NCBI RefSeq assembly: GCF_001613085.1
Contig: NZ_BDBR01000023.1
Coordinates: forward strand, 62,001 to 126,000
DNA: 64,000 bases
Reading direction: 5' to 3'
Origin: Nocardia salmonicida NBRC 13393
Lineage (GTDB): Bacteria > Actinomycetota > Actinomycetes > Mycobacteriales > Mycobacteriaceae
The notes below the pieces were generated by a model, which did no database searches, had not been told where the DNA came from, and saw nothing but the letters and a program-made list of their open reading frames with translations. Below, piece by piece: positions 32,561-41,776 of this stretch. The stretch's first letter is position 1; every line of letters starts with the position of its first letter. Both the position numbers and the translations under genes were made by a program.

Positions 32561-34708
32561 TCACAGATCGCTGTCGGTGCTGTCGCCGGCTTCGGGCTCG
32601 TGGTGATCTGTCGCCGAGCGGCGCAGGTGCAGGTAACCCAGGTGGCGCTCGTATTGGTCGAGAATGTCGCCGATGATCTGCTCGCGGCTGTAGCCGTTGA
32701 GGGAGTAGCCCTGCGATCCCTCGGCGAGGTAGACCTCACAGCGGAAGTAGCGATCGTCGGACCGCTGGGCGAGCACGGCGTAGGTCGGGGCCGGTGCCGA
32801 AACCGGCCAGATGCCGTACTCGAAGCGGGGCTCACTGGCCTGATCGACCAGCAGACGCGGCGACGGCAGACCCTCATTCGATTGGGAATCGTCGATGGTC
32901 GCCGTCATGCCCATGTGCTCGAATTCCGCTGCGACATCGTGCATCGCCGGATCGACGGTGCCGGTGATGAATTTGCGCGTCGCGGCGGCTCCCGGGTAGT
33001 TGATGGTCGAGAGCAACCGGCGACGCCAACTGCTGAGTTCGGCCGGGCCACGGCCCGCGGCGAATGCCTTGGGCAGCGAGGTGCGGTAGCTGTCGAGCTT
33101 GAAGGACTCGTTGTGGACAGCGCGCAACAACGCGATGCCGATCAGCGCCAAGACGAACGAGAACGGCAACCCCATGATGATGGTGGCGTTCTGCAGGGTC
33201 GTGATGGACCCGCCCGCACCGGCGAACAGCATCGACAAGGTGAGCACACCGATCGCGGCCGACCAGAAGATCCGGGTGCCGGTGGCGCAGTCGGCCATCG
33301 GATCGGGCAGTTTCGAGGTGAAATTGCCCATGACCAGTGACCCCGAATCGGCAGTTGTCACATAGAAGAGCAGCCCGGTGATGGTCGCGATGCCGAACAA
33401 CAGCGTCGCGCCGGGATATTTCTCGAGCAGGGAGTAGAAGCCGAGCTCGGCTTGGGCCGCGGTCTTCTCGGCGAAGGCGGTGTCGTCCCTGGCGGCCTCG
33501 AGTGCGCTGTTGCCGAAGATCGAGATCCACATCAGGGTGAAGCTGAACGGCACCACGAGCACCCCGAAGATGAACTGGCGCAGCGTGCGCCCGCGCGAGA
33601 TGCGCGCCAGGAACAGGCCGACGAACGGGGCCCAGGCCACCCACCAAGCCCAGAAGAACAACGTCCAGCTGTCCAGCCAGGTCGTCGGCGTGTTCGCCGT
33701 CTCCGGATTGCGTTCCCAGGCGAAGGTGTCGAGGGTGCGGTCGGGGAAGGTCGACAGGTAGTCGCCCGCGTTCTGGGCCAAGCCGTTGAGCAGGAAAGAG
33801 GTATTGCCCGCCACCAGGATATAGATCAGCAGCGCGATCGCCATGATGACATTGAGCTCCGACAATCGCCGGATGCCCTTGTCGACTCCGGTGGTAGCCG
33901 AGATCGTGGTGATGGCGACCGACAGCGCGATGAGCCCGATCTGGGCGGCCTTGCCCTGGGAAATCCCGAACAGCTGGTTCAGGCCGTAGTTGAGCTGCAC
34001 GATGCCGATACCGAGCGAGGTGGCGATGCCGAAGATGGTACCGAGCACCGCGGCCACGTCGATCGCGTCGCCCCACCGGCCGTGTACCCGCTTGCCGAAG
34101 ATCGGATAGAGCGCGGCACGGATCGTCAACGGCAGGTTGTGCCGAAACGCGAAGTAGGCGAGCGCGCCGCCCATCAGCGCGTACATCGCCCAGCCGGTGA
34201 TGCCGTAGTGGAAGATCGTCCAGGCCACCGCGTTGCGGGCGGTCGCGTTGGTGGCGGGCTCGCCGAGCGGGGGATGCAGGTAGTTGTAGACCGGCTCGGC
34301 GACCGAGAAGAACATCAGGTCGATGCCGATACCGGCCGCGAACAGCATCGACGTCCAGGAGAACAGGCTGTACTCCGGCCGCGATTCCTCCGGCCCCAGC
34401 CGATACCGGCCGTACCGGCTGGCGCCGAGGAAAACGACGAGGCCGAGGATGGCCGTGGCGAGCACGAAGTACCACCAGCCGAACCAGGTGGAGATGAAGG
34501 TCTTGACCGTGCCGACAACAGTCTCGGCGCTCTCCGGTGCGGCCAACGCCCAGATCCCGAAGGCGAGCACGGTGCCGGCCGCGAGCCCGAAGACCGGTTT
34601 GTTGACCGAGCGCTGCCCGGCTACGGGATGTACCGGGACCACGTCCTGCGCGGTCCCGGTAGGTGGAAGTTCAGTGCCGTTGCCTCCGGGTTTGCTGACA
34701 CCGCCCAT
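32561..34708 (-). CDS. betT: BCCT-family choline / glycine betaine transporter
   Basis: A 715-residue secondary transporter with about twelve membrane segments between residues ~37 and ~530. The BCCT core is clear (WTIFHYGITGWAMYALMGG, then LGIGIVQLNYGLNQLFG). The roughly 180-residue cytoplasmic C-terminal domain is of the type that senses osmotic stress in E. coli BetT. Followed by betB and betA, it is most likely the choline importer feeding glycine betaine synthesis. The start at 34708 lies 10 bases after the MFS gene stop. Choline is inferred from the neighbours; BCCT members also carry betaine or carnitine. Confidence 0.92.
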   Translation of the reverse strand: MGGVSKPGGNGTELPPTGTAQDVVPVHPVAGQRSVNKPVFGLAAGTVLAFGIWALAAPESAETVVGTVKTFISTWFGWWYFVLATAILGLVVFLGASRYGRYRLGPEESRPEYSLFSWTSMLFAAGIGIDLMFFSVAEPVYNYLHPPLGEPATNATARNAVAWTIFHYGITGWAMYALMGGALAYFAFRHNLPLTIRAALYPIFGKRVHGRWGDAIDVAAVLGTIFGIATSLGIGIVQLNYGLNQLFGISQGKAAQIGLIALSVAITTISATTGVDKGIRRLSELNVIMAIALLIYILVAGNTSFLLNGLAQNAGDYLSTFPDRTLDTFAWERNPETANTPTTWLDSWTLFFWAWWVAWAPFVGLFLARISRGRTLRQFIFGVLVVPFSFTLMWISIFGNSALEAARDDTAFAEKTAAQAELGFYSLLEKYPGATLLFGIATITGLLFYVTTADSGSLVMGNFTSKLPDPMADCATGTRIFWSAAIGVLTLSMLFAGAGGSITTLQNATIIMGLPFSFVLALIGIALLRAVHNESFKLDSYRTSLPKAFAAGRGPAELSSWRRRLLSTINYPGAAATRKFITGTVDPAMHDVAAEFEHMGMTATIDDSQSNEGLPSPRLLVDQASEPRFEYGIWPVSAPAPTYAVLAQRSDDRYFRCEVYLAEGSQGYSLNGYSREQIIGDILDQYERHLGYLHLRRSATDHHEPEAGDSTDSDL

Positions 34709-34718
34709 GCGAGGCAGG

Positions 34719-35930
34719 CTAGTTCGTTCTCGCCCGTAGATCGGGGACCTTCACCGGTTGCCGACCTCGTGTTCCAGCCCTCGCGAAAGCCCACACGACG
34801 AGACCGGCCACGGCGTAGACCGCGCCGGTCACGCAGGAGGCCCACCACCCCCACGAGGTGTACGACCACGCGGTCGTGATCGCGCCGAGGGCCGAACCGA
34901 GGGAGTAGCAGGCCATGTAGGCGCCGATGACGCTGCCCGCGCGGTCGGGGTGCGCGGTGGTCAGCAGATGCTGGCTGCTCACGTGCACCGCTTGGACGGC
35001 GAAGTCGAGCACGATGATGCCGATGACCAGCGATGCCAGGCTCGGACCGGTCCGAGCGATCAGCAGCCAGGATACGGCGAGCGAGAGCAGCGACCACCCG
35101 GTAACCGACGGGGCGCGACCGGCATCTGCCCATCTACCGGCTCGTCCCGCGCCGAGAGCTCCCGCGAGTCCCACCACTCCGAACAACCCGATCTCGGTGG
35201 TGCCGAAAGTCCAGGGTTCGGCGCCGAGCGGGAGCGCCAGGCCACTCCAGAGGGTGCCGAAGGAAGCGAACAGGAAAAAGGTGATCAGGCCCCGGCTCAG
35301 GAACAGTCGATCCGTCGCCACGAGGTGTCCCATCGACCGCAGAATCTGGGTGTATCGCTGGCCGGATGTTCTGACGTCGGGGTCCAGGCCACCTCGGGTG
35401 GCGAGTGCGAGCGTCGCGCAGAGCACGGCGAGCAGCACATAGACGGATCGCCAGCCGAGCGTGTCACCCAAAACTCCCGCGACGACCCGGGCGCCGAGGA
35501 TGCCGATCACCACACCTGATGTGACGGCGCCGATATTGCGGCCGCGTTCACCCGGCGCCGACGCGGCGGCGACATAGGCCACCGTCACCTGCACGACAAC
35601 CGCGAAGAATCCGGCGATGGCGAGCCCTGCCACCGCGCAAATGCCGTTCGGCGCGGCTGCGGTGATCGTGGCCCCTACCGCAGTGAGCGCCAGCATTCCG
35701 CCGATGAGCCGACGCCGATTCACCACATCGCCCAGCGGTACCAGCAGAATCAGCCCCGCGAAGTACCCGATCTGCCCAGCGGCGACCAACAGCCCCGATG
35801 ACCCCGGTGACAGCCCGAGTTCGGCGCCCGCCGGCTCGAGGACCGGCTGGATCGCGTAGATCGTCGACACCGCCACGGCGCAGACCGACGCCAGCACCAA
35901 CCGCTGTGTTCGCGTGACTCCCGATGCCAT
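34719..35930 (-). CDS. MFS transporter
   Basis: A 403-residue major facilitator protein with about twelve membrane segments. The loop-2/3 motif GDVVNRRRL (variant of GxLaDrxGrr) lies near residue 73, and the sequence is typical of Bcr/AraJ-like drug or sugar efflux proteins. I chose ATG 35930, which has GGAGGA just upstream, over the TTG at 35951. It is divergent from an HxlR regulator, a common arrangement for an efflux pump and its repressor. It ends only 10 bases before betT, so read-through into the choline genes is possible. Substrate unknown. Confidence 0.88.
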   Translation of the reverse strand: MASGVTRTQRLVLASVCAVAVSTIYAIQPVLEPAGAELGLSPGSSGLLVAAGQIGYFAGLILLVPLGDVVNRRRLIGGMLALTAVGATITAAAPNGICAVAGLAIAGFFAVVVQVTVAYVAAASAPGERGRNIGAVTSGVVIGILGARVVAGVLGDTLGWRSVYVLLAVLCATLALATRGGLDPDVRTSGQRYTQILRSMGHLVATDRLFLSRGLITFFLFASFGTLWSGLALPLGAEPWTFGTTEIGLFGVVGLAGALGAGRAGRWADAGRAPSVTGWSLLSLAVSWLLIARTGPSLASLVIGIIVLDFAVQAVHVSSQHLLTTAHPDRAGSVIGAYMACYSLGSALGAITTAWSYTSWGWWASCVTGAVYAVAGLVVWAFARAGTRGRQPVKVPDLRARTN

Positions 35931-35954
35931 CCGTCCTCCGCTTGGTAGCAATAT

Positions 35955-35986
35955 GAAACCAATTCACGGTAAGGCAGAATGGTTTC
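35955..35986. promoter_or_regulatory. Inverted repeat between MFS and HxlR genes, candidate HxlR operator
   Basis: The arms GAAACCA-ATTC (35955-35965) and GAA-TGGTTTC (35977-35986) are inverted copies apart from one base. They are centred in the 82-base divergent gap between the transporter and the regulator. The placement fits a site that could control both genes. Confidence 0.55.
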
Positions 35987-36012
35987 GAATTGCAACCCAC
36001 AAGGAGGTGGCC

Positions 36013-36465
36013 ATGGCACCGGCATCGGGCGCCGAACGTGAATGGACCGACCCCACCTGCCCGGTCGCCAGAACCGTCGACCTGGTGGGCGACCGGTGGA
36101 GCCTGCTCATCGTGCGTGACGCCATGAACGGACCGGCTTCGTTCACCGAGTTCCGGCAGCGGCTCGGCATCGCGCGCAACATCCTCGCCGACCGACTCCG
36201 CCGACTCGTCGAGGACGACATCCTCCGCACCAGCGCCACCCCGAGCGGCAAGCGTCACGTCTACGAGCTGACTCGCGCCGGGCAGGACCTGTTCACCACC
36301 ATCGTCGCGCTACGGCAGTGGGGCGAACGCCATGCCTTCGCCGAGGACGAACCCCGCTCGACGCTGGTGGACCGTGACGGGAGACAGCTCGCCGAGCTGT
36401 CTCCCCGCGATCGGTCCGGTGCGGTGGTCACCGCCGACACCACCGGTGTGCGCCGAGTGGACTGA
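36013..36465 (+). CDS. HxlR-family winged-helix regulator
   Basis: A 150-residue regulator. The HxlR signature CPVARTVDLVGDRWSLLIVR at residues ~17-36 includes the conserved N-terminal cysteine used for redox or aldehyde sensing in some members, and is followed by the winged helix (FRQRLGIARNILADRLRRL). I chose ATG 36013 because AAGGAGG sits 6 bases upstream; the longer in-frame reading has no such site. It is divergent from the MFS gene across a palindrome and probably represses it and perhaps the bet genes beyond. Confidence 0.9.
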   Translation: MAPASGAEREWTDPTCPVARTVDLVGDRWSLLIVRDAMNGPASFTEFRQRLGIARNILADRLRRLVEDDILRTSATPSGKRHVYELTRAGQDLFTTIVALRQWGERHAFAEDEPRSTLVDRDGRQLAELSPRDRSGAVVTADTTGVRRVD

Positions 36466-36518
36466 GTCCACGCCTCGACCCTCGCCGGTGACCGTCCGAA
36501 CTTCTCAGTGGCCCACGA

Positions 36519-37808
36519 TCAGAGGTTGCCGACCTCACGTTCGAGGCGGCGGGCGACGAGGTCGCGAGCTTCTTCGATGAGCTTGGGTCGGAAGCCGCTG
36601 GGGTACACCGGATCCGCCGGTGTGTAATTCTTGAGCACTTCCTTGGCGAGGGTGATCTTGTGGACCTCGGTCGGGCCGTCGGCGATGGCCATGACCTCGG
36701 CGTAGGTGGTCATGTCGAGGAAGGGCAGGTCGGTGCTCACGCCCATCGCGCCGTGCAGATGCAGTGCGCGGCGGGCGATGTCGTTCATGACGGTCGGCAT
36801 GGCGATTTTGATGGCGGCGATGTCCTTGCGAACGGCGCGGTAGTCCTGGGCCTGGTCGATGCGCCAGGCGGTGCGCAGGACCAGCAGCCGGAACTGCTCC
36901 ATCTGGATCCAGCTGTCGGCGATGCGCTCCTGGGTCATCTGGAAGCCACCGAGCACGCCCTTGCGGGCCGGGCGTGAGACCGCGCGCTCGCACATCATGT
37001 CGAAGGCCTTGCGTACCAACGCGACCGTGCGCATCGCGTGGTGCACCCGGCCGCCGCCCAGGCGGGTCTGCGCGACGACGAACCCCGCGCCTTCGGCGCC
37101 GAGCAGATGATCGGCGGGCACCCGGACATCGGTGAATCGCAGGTGTGCTTCGTGTTCGCTGAACCCGGGCACGGTGAAGTTGCGCACCAGTTCCAGGCCG
37201 GGTGCGTCGGCGGGGACGATGAACATCGACAACCGCTGGTGCGGTTCGGCCTCGGGATCGGTCACCACCATCACGATGTGGAAGGTGGCGAACTCGGCGG
37301 CGGAGTTGAACCACTTCTCGCCGTTGATCACCCACTCGTCACCGTCACGCACCGCGGTGGTCCGGAACGCGGTCGGGTCCGAGCCGCCGGTGGGCTCGGT
37401 CATCGCGTAGCAGGAGCCGATCTCGCCGTCGAGCAAGGGCTGCAGATATTTCGCCTTCTGCTCCTCGGTGCCGAAATGGGCCAGGATCTCGGCGTTACCG
37501 GAATCCGGTGCCTGACAACCGAAGACGAGTGGTGCCCACATCGAGGTGCCGAGTACTTCGTTGAGCAGCGCCAGCTTGAGCTGACCGAATCCGGGCCCGC
37601 CGAGCTCGGGACCGAGATGGCAGGCCCACAGGCCAGCGTCCTTGACCTGCTGTTGCAGTGGCCGCATCAGCGCCCGGATCTCGGGGTCGTTCCGGTCGTA
37701 GGGGTTGGGGTAGAGCAGATCCAGGGGCTCGACCTCGGTGCGGACGAACTCCGCCACCCAGTCGAGCTTGCGCTGGTACTCCGGATCGGTCTCGAAATCC
37801 CAAGCCAT
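36519..37808 (-). CDS. Acyl-CoA dehydrogenase (ACAD10/11-like)
   Basis: A 429-residue flavoenzyme for alpha,beta-desaturation of an acyl-CoA. The FAD/substrate motif YAMTEPTGGSDPTAFRT sits near residue 135, WVINGEKWFNS follows, and the stretch GGGRVHHAMRTV is typical of the ACAD10/11 subgroup. C-terminal LHGAMGVSTDLP and DGPTEVHK complete the fold. I chose ATG 37808, with AAAGG upstream; the longer frame overlaps the regulator. It begins 2 bases after the TetR gene stop, so the two form an operon. Its chain-length preference is unknown. Confidence 0.93.
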   Translation of the reverse strand: MAWDFETDPEYQRKLDWVAEFVRTEVEPLDLLYPNPYDRNDPEIRALMRPLQQQVKDAGLWACHLGPELGGPGFGQLKLALLNEVLGTSMWAPLVFGCQAPDSGNAEILAHFGTEEQKAKYLQPLLDGEIGSCYAMTEPTGGSDPTAFRTTAVRDGDEWVINGEKWFNSAAEFATFHIVMVVTDPEAEPHQRLSMFIVPADAPGLELVRNFTVPGFSEHEAHLRFTDVRVPADHLLGAEGAGFVVAQTRLGGGRVHHAMRTVALVRKAFDMMCERAVSRPARKGVLGGFQMTQERIADSWIQMEQFRLLVLRTAWRIDQAQDYRAVRKDIAAIKIAMPTVMNDIARRALHLHGAMGVSTDLPFLDMTTYAEVMAIADGPTEVHKITLAKEVLKNYTPADPVYPSGFRPKLIEEARDLVARRLEREVGNL

Positions 37809-37810
37809 GG

Positions 37811-38452
37811 TCAGCCTTTCGTGTTGTCGCCTGTGGCATGTAGCCCGGACAGGACGGTGTCGGTGAGGATGTCGGCGATCTCGGCAGGGGAGTGGGTGCC
37901 GCGCTCGCGGTACCAGTAGCCGAGGGAATTGAGCATGCCGAGCATGCCGTTGGTGACGATGTGGTCGGCGGTGCGCAGTTGCCCGGCCGTGTGGCCCGCG
38001 TCGATGACGTCTTGCCAATGGCGTTGTAATCGGTCGCGCAGTTGCTGGAGAACGACCGCGTGTTCGTGGGTCAGCGCGTCGGCGTCGCGCAGGTGCACGG
38101 CCACCGCGCGCCGATGGGTGACGATCAGCTCGACGTGACTGCGAATCAGCCGGCGCAGGGTTTCGACAGGGTCGGCCCCGACTTCGACGATGCGTTCGGC
38201 GTCGGCGAGCAGCAGCCGGGTGTAGTCGCGCAGGATCGCCCACAGCAGGTCTTCCTTCGAGCCGATGTGGTAGTACAGCGCACCCCGCTGGACGTCGGCT
38301 TTCGCACCGATCTCGGCGACCCCGGTGGCATGGAAACCGCGTTCGGCGAACAGCTCGAGTGCCGCGTCGTGGATCCGCTCCCGGGTGTCCGCGCGCTCGG
38401 TGGCCCGGGGACGTCCGCGACGACGCATGGGGGATACCGGTTCGGTTGTCAC
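37811..38452 (-). CDS. TetR-family regulator of the acyl-CoA dehydrogenase operon
   Basis: A 213-residue TetR/AcrR protein. The DNA-binding part (residues ~22-68) reads AALELFAERGFHATGVAEIG then RGALYYHIGSKEDLLW, the YYHxxSKE form common in fatty-acid and sterol catabolism regulators. The GTG start at 38452 has GGAGG 4 bases upstream; ATG 38428 is an alternative. The acyl-CoA dehydrogenase gene follows after 2 bases. A near-perfect 24-base palindrome 29 bases upstream is the likely operator. An acyl-CoA is a plausible ligand by analogy with such pairs. Confidence 0.9.
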   Translation of the reverse strand: MTTEPVSPMRRRGRPRATERADTRERIHDAALELFAERGFHATGVAEIGAKADVQRGALYYHIGSKEDLLWAILRDYTRLLLADAERIVEVGADPVETLRRLIRSHVELIVTHRRAVAVHLRDADALTHEHAVVLQQLRDRLQRHWQDVIDAGHTAGQLRTADHIVTNGMLGMLNSLGYWYRERGTHSPAEIADILTDTVLSGLHATGDNTKG

Positions 38453-38480
38453 GGCGCCTCCGTTCGGTCCGGCTCCCGAC

Positions 38481-38504
38481 TTAATGTTCCGATCAGTACA
38501 TTAA
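38481..38504. promoter_or_regulatory. 24-base palindrome, candidate TetR operator
   Basis: Arms TTAATGT (38481-38487) and ACATTAA (38498-38504) are exact inverted copies, and the centre GATC is itself palindromic. The site is AT-rich in a GC-rich setting and lies just upstream of the TetR-acyl-CoA dehydrogenase operon. Size and symmetry are those of a TetR dimer-pair site. Confidence 0.65.
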
Positions 38505-38686
38505 TTGTCCCCGCACCTACAATCAAGGGGTGATCCGCCGCGCCCATGCCCCCGACCTCGGCGGCTCGGCGTGGCGGAATGGACGAAGCCCGCAGGGCGT
38601 TCGAACCCACACGAGGTGTCACCTCTACCCACGGGTAACATGACATCGACTTATCCCACCCGGTTTTCACCAAAGTGAGGCAGTAG

Positions 38687-40864
38687 ATGACAGAGCGGAT
38701 TCAGGTCGGCGGGCTCCAGGTGGCGAGCGTTCTTCACGATTTCATCGAGAACGAGGCGCTCCCCGGTACCGGCGTAGATTCCGCCGCGTTCTGGGCCGGT
38801 GCCGAGCAGATCATCAACGACCTCGCCCCGCGTAACCGCGCTCTGCTCGCTGAGCGCGACGAGTTCCAGGGCAAGCTCGATGCTTGGCACGGCGAGAACC
38901 CGGGCACCGGCTACGACAAGGCCGCCTACAAGCAGTTCCTGACCGAGATCGGTTACCTGCGGCCCGAGCCCGCGCCGTTCCAGATCGGCACCAGCAACGT
39001 CGACACCGAGATCGCCACCACCGCGGGCCCGCAGCTCGTGGTGCCGGTGATGAACGCGCGCTTCGCGATCAACGCCGCCAACGCGCGCTGGGGCTCGCTC
39101 TACGACGCGCTCTACGGCACCGACGCCATCCCCGAGGCCAACGGCGCGGAGAAGGGCAGCGGCTACAACCGCGTGCGCGGCGACAAGGTGATCGAGTGGG
39201 GCCGTAACTTCCTCGACGACGCCGTCACCCTGATCACCGGTTCGCACATCGGTTCGTCGTACTACAAGATCGTCGACGGCGAGCTCGAGATCGGCCTGGA
39301 AGACGGCACCGACATCGGCCTGGCCGACCCGTCGCAGCTCGTCGGCTACCTGGGCGATCCTGAGGCCCCGACCTCGATCCTGCTCAAGCACAACGGGCTG
39401 CACATCGAGATCCAGGTCGACGCCGACTCGCCGATCGGCTCCACCGACACCGCCGGTGTCAAGGACATCGTCCTGGAGTCCGCGCTCACCACGATCATGG
39501 ACTTCGAGGACTCGGTCGCCGCGGTCGACGCCGACGACAAGGTCGTCTGTTACCGCAACTGGCTCGGCCTGATGAAGGGCGACCTGGCCGAGGAAGTCTC
39601 CAAGGGCGGCAAGACCTTCACCCGCACCATGAACCCCGACCGCGTGTTCACCGCGCTCGACGGCTCCGAGCTGGTCCTGCACGGTCGTTCGCTGCTGTTC
39701 GTGCGCAACGTGGGCCACCTGATGACCTCCGACGCGATCATCGACGCCGAGGGCAACGAGGTCCCCGAGGGCATCCTGGACGGCCTGATCACCTCGCTGA
39801 TCGCCGTGCACTCGCTCAACGGTGACAACACTCGCCTCAACTCGCGCACCGGCTCGGTTTACGTCGTGAAGCCGAAGATGCACGGCCCCGACGAGGCCGC
39901 GTTCACCAACGAGCTGTTCGGCCGGATCGAGGACGTCCTCGGCCTGACCCGCAACACCCTCAAGGTCGGCATCATGGACGAGGAGCGCCGCACCACGGTC
40001 AACCTCGCCGGCTCCATCGAGGCCGCCAAGGACCGCGTGGTGTTCATCAACACAGGCTTCCTCGACCGCACCGGCGACGAGATCCACACCTCCATGGAGG
40101 CCGGGCCGATGGTCCGCAAGGCCGAGATGAAGGCACAGACCTGGATCACCTCCTACGAGGACTGGAACGTCGACACCGGCCTGGCCAAGGGGCTGCCCGG
40201 CAAGGCGCAGATCGGCAAGGGCATGTGGGCCATGCCCGACCTGATGGCAGGCATGCTCGAGCAGAAGATCGGCCACCCCAAGGCCGGCGCCAACACCGCG
40301 TGGGTGCCCTCGCCGACCGCCGCCACCCTGCACGCCACCCACTACCACCTGGTGGACGTGTTCAAGCAGCAGTCGCAGATCGCCAAGGGTGGCCCCCGCG
40401 CCACCGTCGACCAGATCCTCGAGATCCCCCTCGCCCAGTCCACCGACTGGACCGACGAGGAGAAGCGTCAGGAACTGGACAACAACTCCCAGGGCATCCT
40501 GGGCTACGTGGTCCGCTGGATCGATCACGGTGTCGGCTGCTCCAAGGTGCCCGACATCAACGACATCGGCCTGATGGAAGACCGTGCCACCCTGCGCATC
40601 TCGAGCCAGCTGGTCGCCAACTGGCTGCGCCACGGCATCGTCACCGAGGCCGACGTGATCGCCAGCCTCGAGCGGATGGCCCCGGTCGTCGACCGCCAGA
40701 ACGCGAACGACAAGACCTACCGCCCGCTGGCCCCGAACTTCGATGACAACATCGCGTTCCAGGCCGCCAAGGAACTGGTCCTGGAAGGCACCACGCAGCC
40801 CAACGGCTACACCGAGCCGATCCTGCACCGGCGTCGTCGTGAGTTCAAGGCCGCGCAGAAGTAG
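38687..40864 (+). CDS. glcB: Malate synthase G
   Basis: A 725-residue enzyme of the glyoxylate shunt that joins glyoxylate and acetyl-CoA to give malate and CoA. It aligns end to end with the single-chain G-type enzymes of mycobacteria. Landmarks are [20 protein letters not shown] near residue 117, the metal-binding [15 protein letters not shown] near residue 272, and the C-terminal [13 protein letters not shown] holding the conserved cysteine. The ATG at 38687 follows GTGAGG. It is needed for growth on fatty acids, acetate or sterol-derived two-carbon units. Two hairpins follow the stop. The last part of the gene recurs at 43346-43573. Confidence 0.97.
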   Translation: MTERIQVGGLQVASVLHDFIENEALPGTGVDSAAFWAGAEQIINDLAPRNRALLAERDEFQGKLDAWHGENPGTGYDKAAYKQFLTEIGYLRPEPAPFQIGTSNVDTEIATTAGPQLVVPVMNARFAINAANARWGSLYDALYGTDAIPEANGAEKGSGYNRVRGDKVIEWGRNFLDDAVTLITGSHIGSSYYKIVDGELEIGLEDGTDIGLADPSQLVGYLGDPEAPTSILLKHNGLHIEIQVDADSPIGSTDTAGVKDIVLESALTTIMDFEDSVAAVDADDKVVCYRNWLGLMKGDLAEEVSKGGKTFTRTMNPDRVFTALDGSELVLHGRSLLFVRNVGHLMTSDAIIDAEGNEVPEGILDGLITSLIAVHSLNGDNTRLNSRTGSVYVVKPKMHGPDEAAFTNELFGRIEDVLGLTRNTLKVGIMDEERRTTVNLAGSIEAAKDRVVFINTGFLDRTGDEIHTSMEAGPMVRKAEMKAQTWITSYEDWNVDTGLAKGLPGKAQIGKGMWAMPDLMAGMLEQKIGHPKAGANTAWVPSPTAATLHATHYHLVDVFKQQSQIAKGGPRATVDQILEIPLAQSTDWTDEEKRQELDNNSQGILGYVVRWIDHGVGCSKVPDINDIGLMEDRATLRISSQLVANWLRHGIVTEADVIASLERMAPVVDRQNANDKTYRPLAPNFDDNIAFQAAKELVLEGTTQPNGYTEPILHRRRREFKAAQK

Positions 40865-40880
40865 TGGTGTCGAGTCCTTG

Positions 40881-40905
40881 AAAAGTAGCTCGTAGCAGCT
40901 CTTTT
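40881..40905 (+). terminator. First hairpin after glcB
   Basis: Imperfect stem pairing AAAAGtAGCT (40881-40890) with AGCTcTTTT (ending 40905), followed by CGTTT. It lies between the glcB stop and the stronger GC-rich hairpin and is absent from copy 2 at 43500. Confidence 0.45.
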
Positions 40906-40910
40906 CGTTT

Positions 40911-40946
40911 GAGGCCCCGCGTCGGAGACATCCGAGGCGGGGCCTC
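40911..40946 (+). terminator. Main glcB terminator
   Basis: A perfect 10-base GC-rich stem, GAGGCCCCGC (40911-40920) with GCGGGGCCTC (40937-40946), and a 16-base loop. It closes the glcB transcription unit. Confidence 0.8.
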
Positions 40947-41076
40947 TGCCGTCACCGGAGATCACCTCAGCTACCGGCTCGTCACGCTCAAAACGGTCAC
41001 AAAGACGGTCACAGACCGTTGGATCTCGGCGCCTTGCTCAGAGTGCTTTTCGCGGGACTCTGCAGGATACTGAGGT

Positions 41077-41562
41077 ATGTCTACGGTCGGCGGGTTGCCC
41101 GCGCACGTCCTGTTCGTCCATTTCATCGTGGTCTTGGCTCCGTTGACCGCTGGCCTGCTCGCCGTATGCAGCGTGTGGCCCGCGGCCCGGCGTCGTCTCG
41201 TGTGGCCTGTACTCGTCCTCGCCAGTGCGATCGCGGTACTGACTCCGGTGACCACCGAAGCTGGAGAATGGCTCGAAGACCACGTGGATCGCTCGGCTGC
41301 GGTGCACACCCATACTGAACTCGGCGACACGATGATCTACTTTTCCGCCGCCCTTCTCTTGGCGGCAGTGGGCGTGACGATATTGCATCTGAGGGAACGG
41401 ACGAGACCGTCGTCTCGTGTGCTCACGTTTATCGTGGCCGGCCTGGTAATCGTCGTAGCCGTAGCAACGAGCGTGCAGGTCTACCGCATCGGCGAATCGG
41501 GTTCGCGGGCTGTGTGGGGCGACTCCGTGTCGGCAGCCTTTGCGTCGCAGTCAGTGTTTTGA
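41077..41562 (+). CDS. DUF2231-type membrane protein
   Basis: A 161-residue protein with four predicted membrane segments (about residues 10-32, 40-60, 85-103 and 113-132). The opening GLPAHVLFVHFIVVLAPLT and the HTHTELGD stretch fit the DUF2231 family, whose function is not established. It lies between the two copies of the glcB 3' end with no obvious ribosome-binding site. It precedes the WS/DGAT gene by 214 bases, in which I see no gene. Family call is moderate; role unknown. Confidence 0.7.
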   Translation: MSTVGGLPAHVLFVHFIVVLAPLTAGLLAVCSVWPAARRRLVWPVLVLASAIAVLTPVTTEAGEWLEDHVDRSAAVHTHTELGDTMIYFSAALLLAAVGVTILHLRERTRPSSRVLTFIVAGLVIVVAVATSVQVYRIGESGSRAVWGDSVSAAFASQSVF

Positions 41563-41776
41563 GGTCCGAAATGGTCGAAAGACACTGTGAAAAATCCGTC
41601 GCGGAGGCAGATACTGGATGTAGTACAGCGGATCACCTCGATGATGCCGCTGACCAGGAATGAGGAGGCCGTCGCGTTCTGGAGACTGCTGATCGTGGGC
41701 ATAATCCCGGACAACCTCGTGAGGTGGACTGGGGCAGCGCGACGATAATCCGACAGCAGGCCCATCGAGGAACGAG

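Larger units (their letters stand above)
40669..40979 (+). repeat. Direct repeat copy 1: glcB 3' end and terminators
   Basis: This stretch, from the CTCGAGCGGATGGCCCC segment of glcB to past the terminator, recurs on the same strand at 43346-43573. This copy is the longer one: it keeps 51 coding bases and about 33 bases after the stop that copy 2 lacks. Over the rest the two differ at only a few positions, mostly beyond the stop codon. Confidence 0.9.

Noticed and set aside
33452-34879. 475-residue plus-strand frame opposite betT
   Set aside because: Antisense to a clear BCCT transporter; its product is charged low-complexity sequence with no domain.
38651-40828. 725-residue minus-strand frame opposite glcB
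   Set aside because: Antisense shadow of malate synthase G with Val/Gly/Asp-rich repeats and no recognisable domain.
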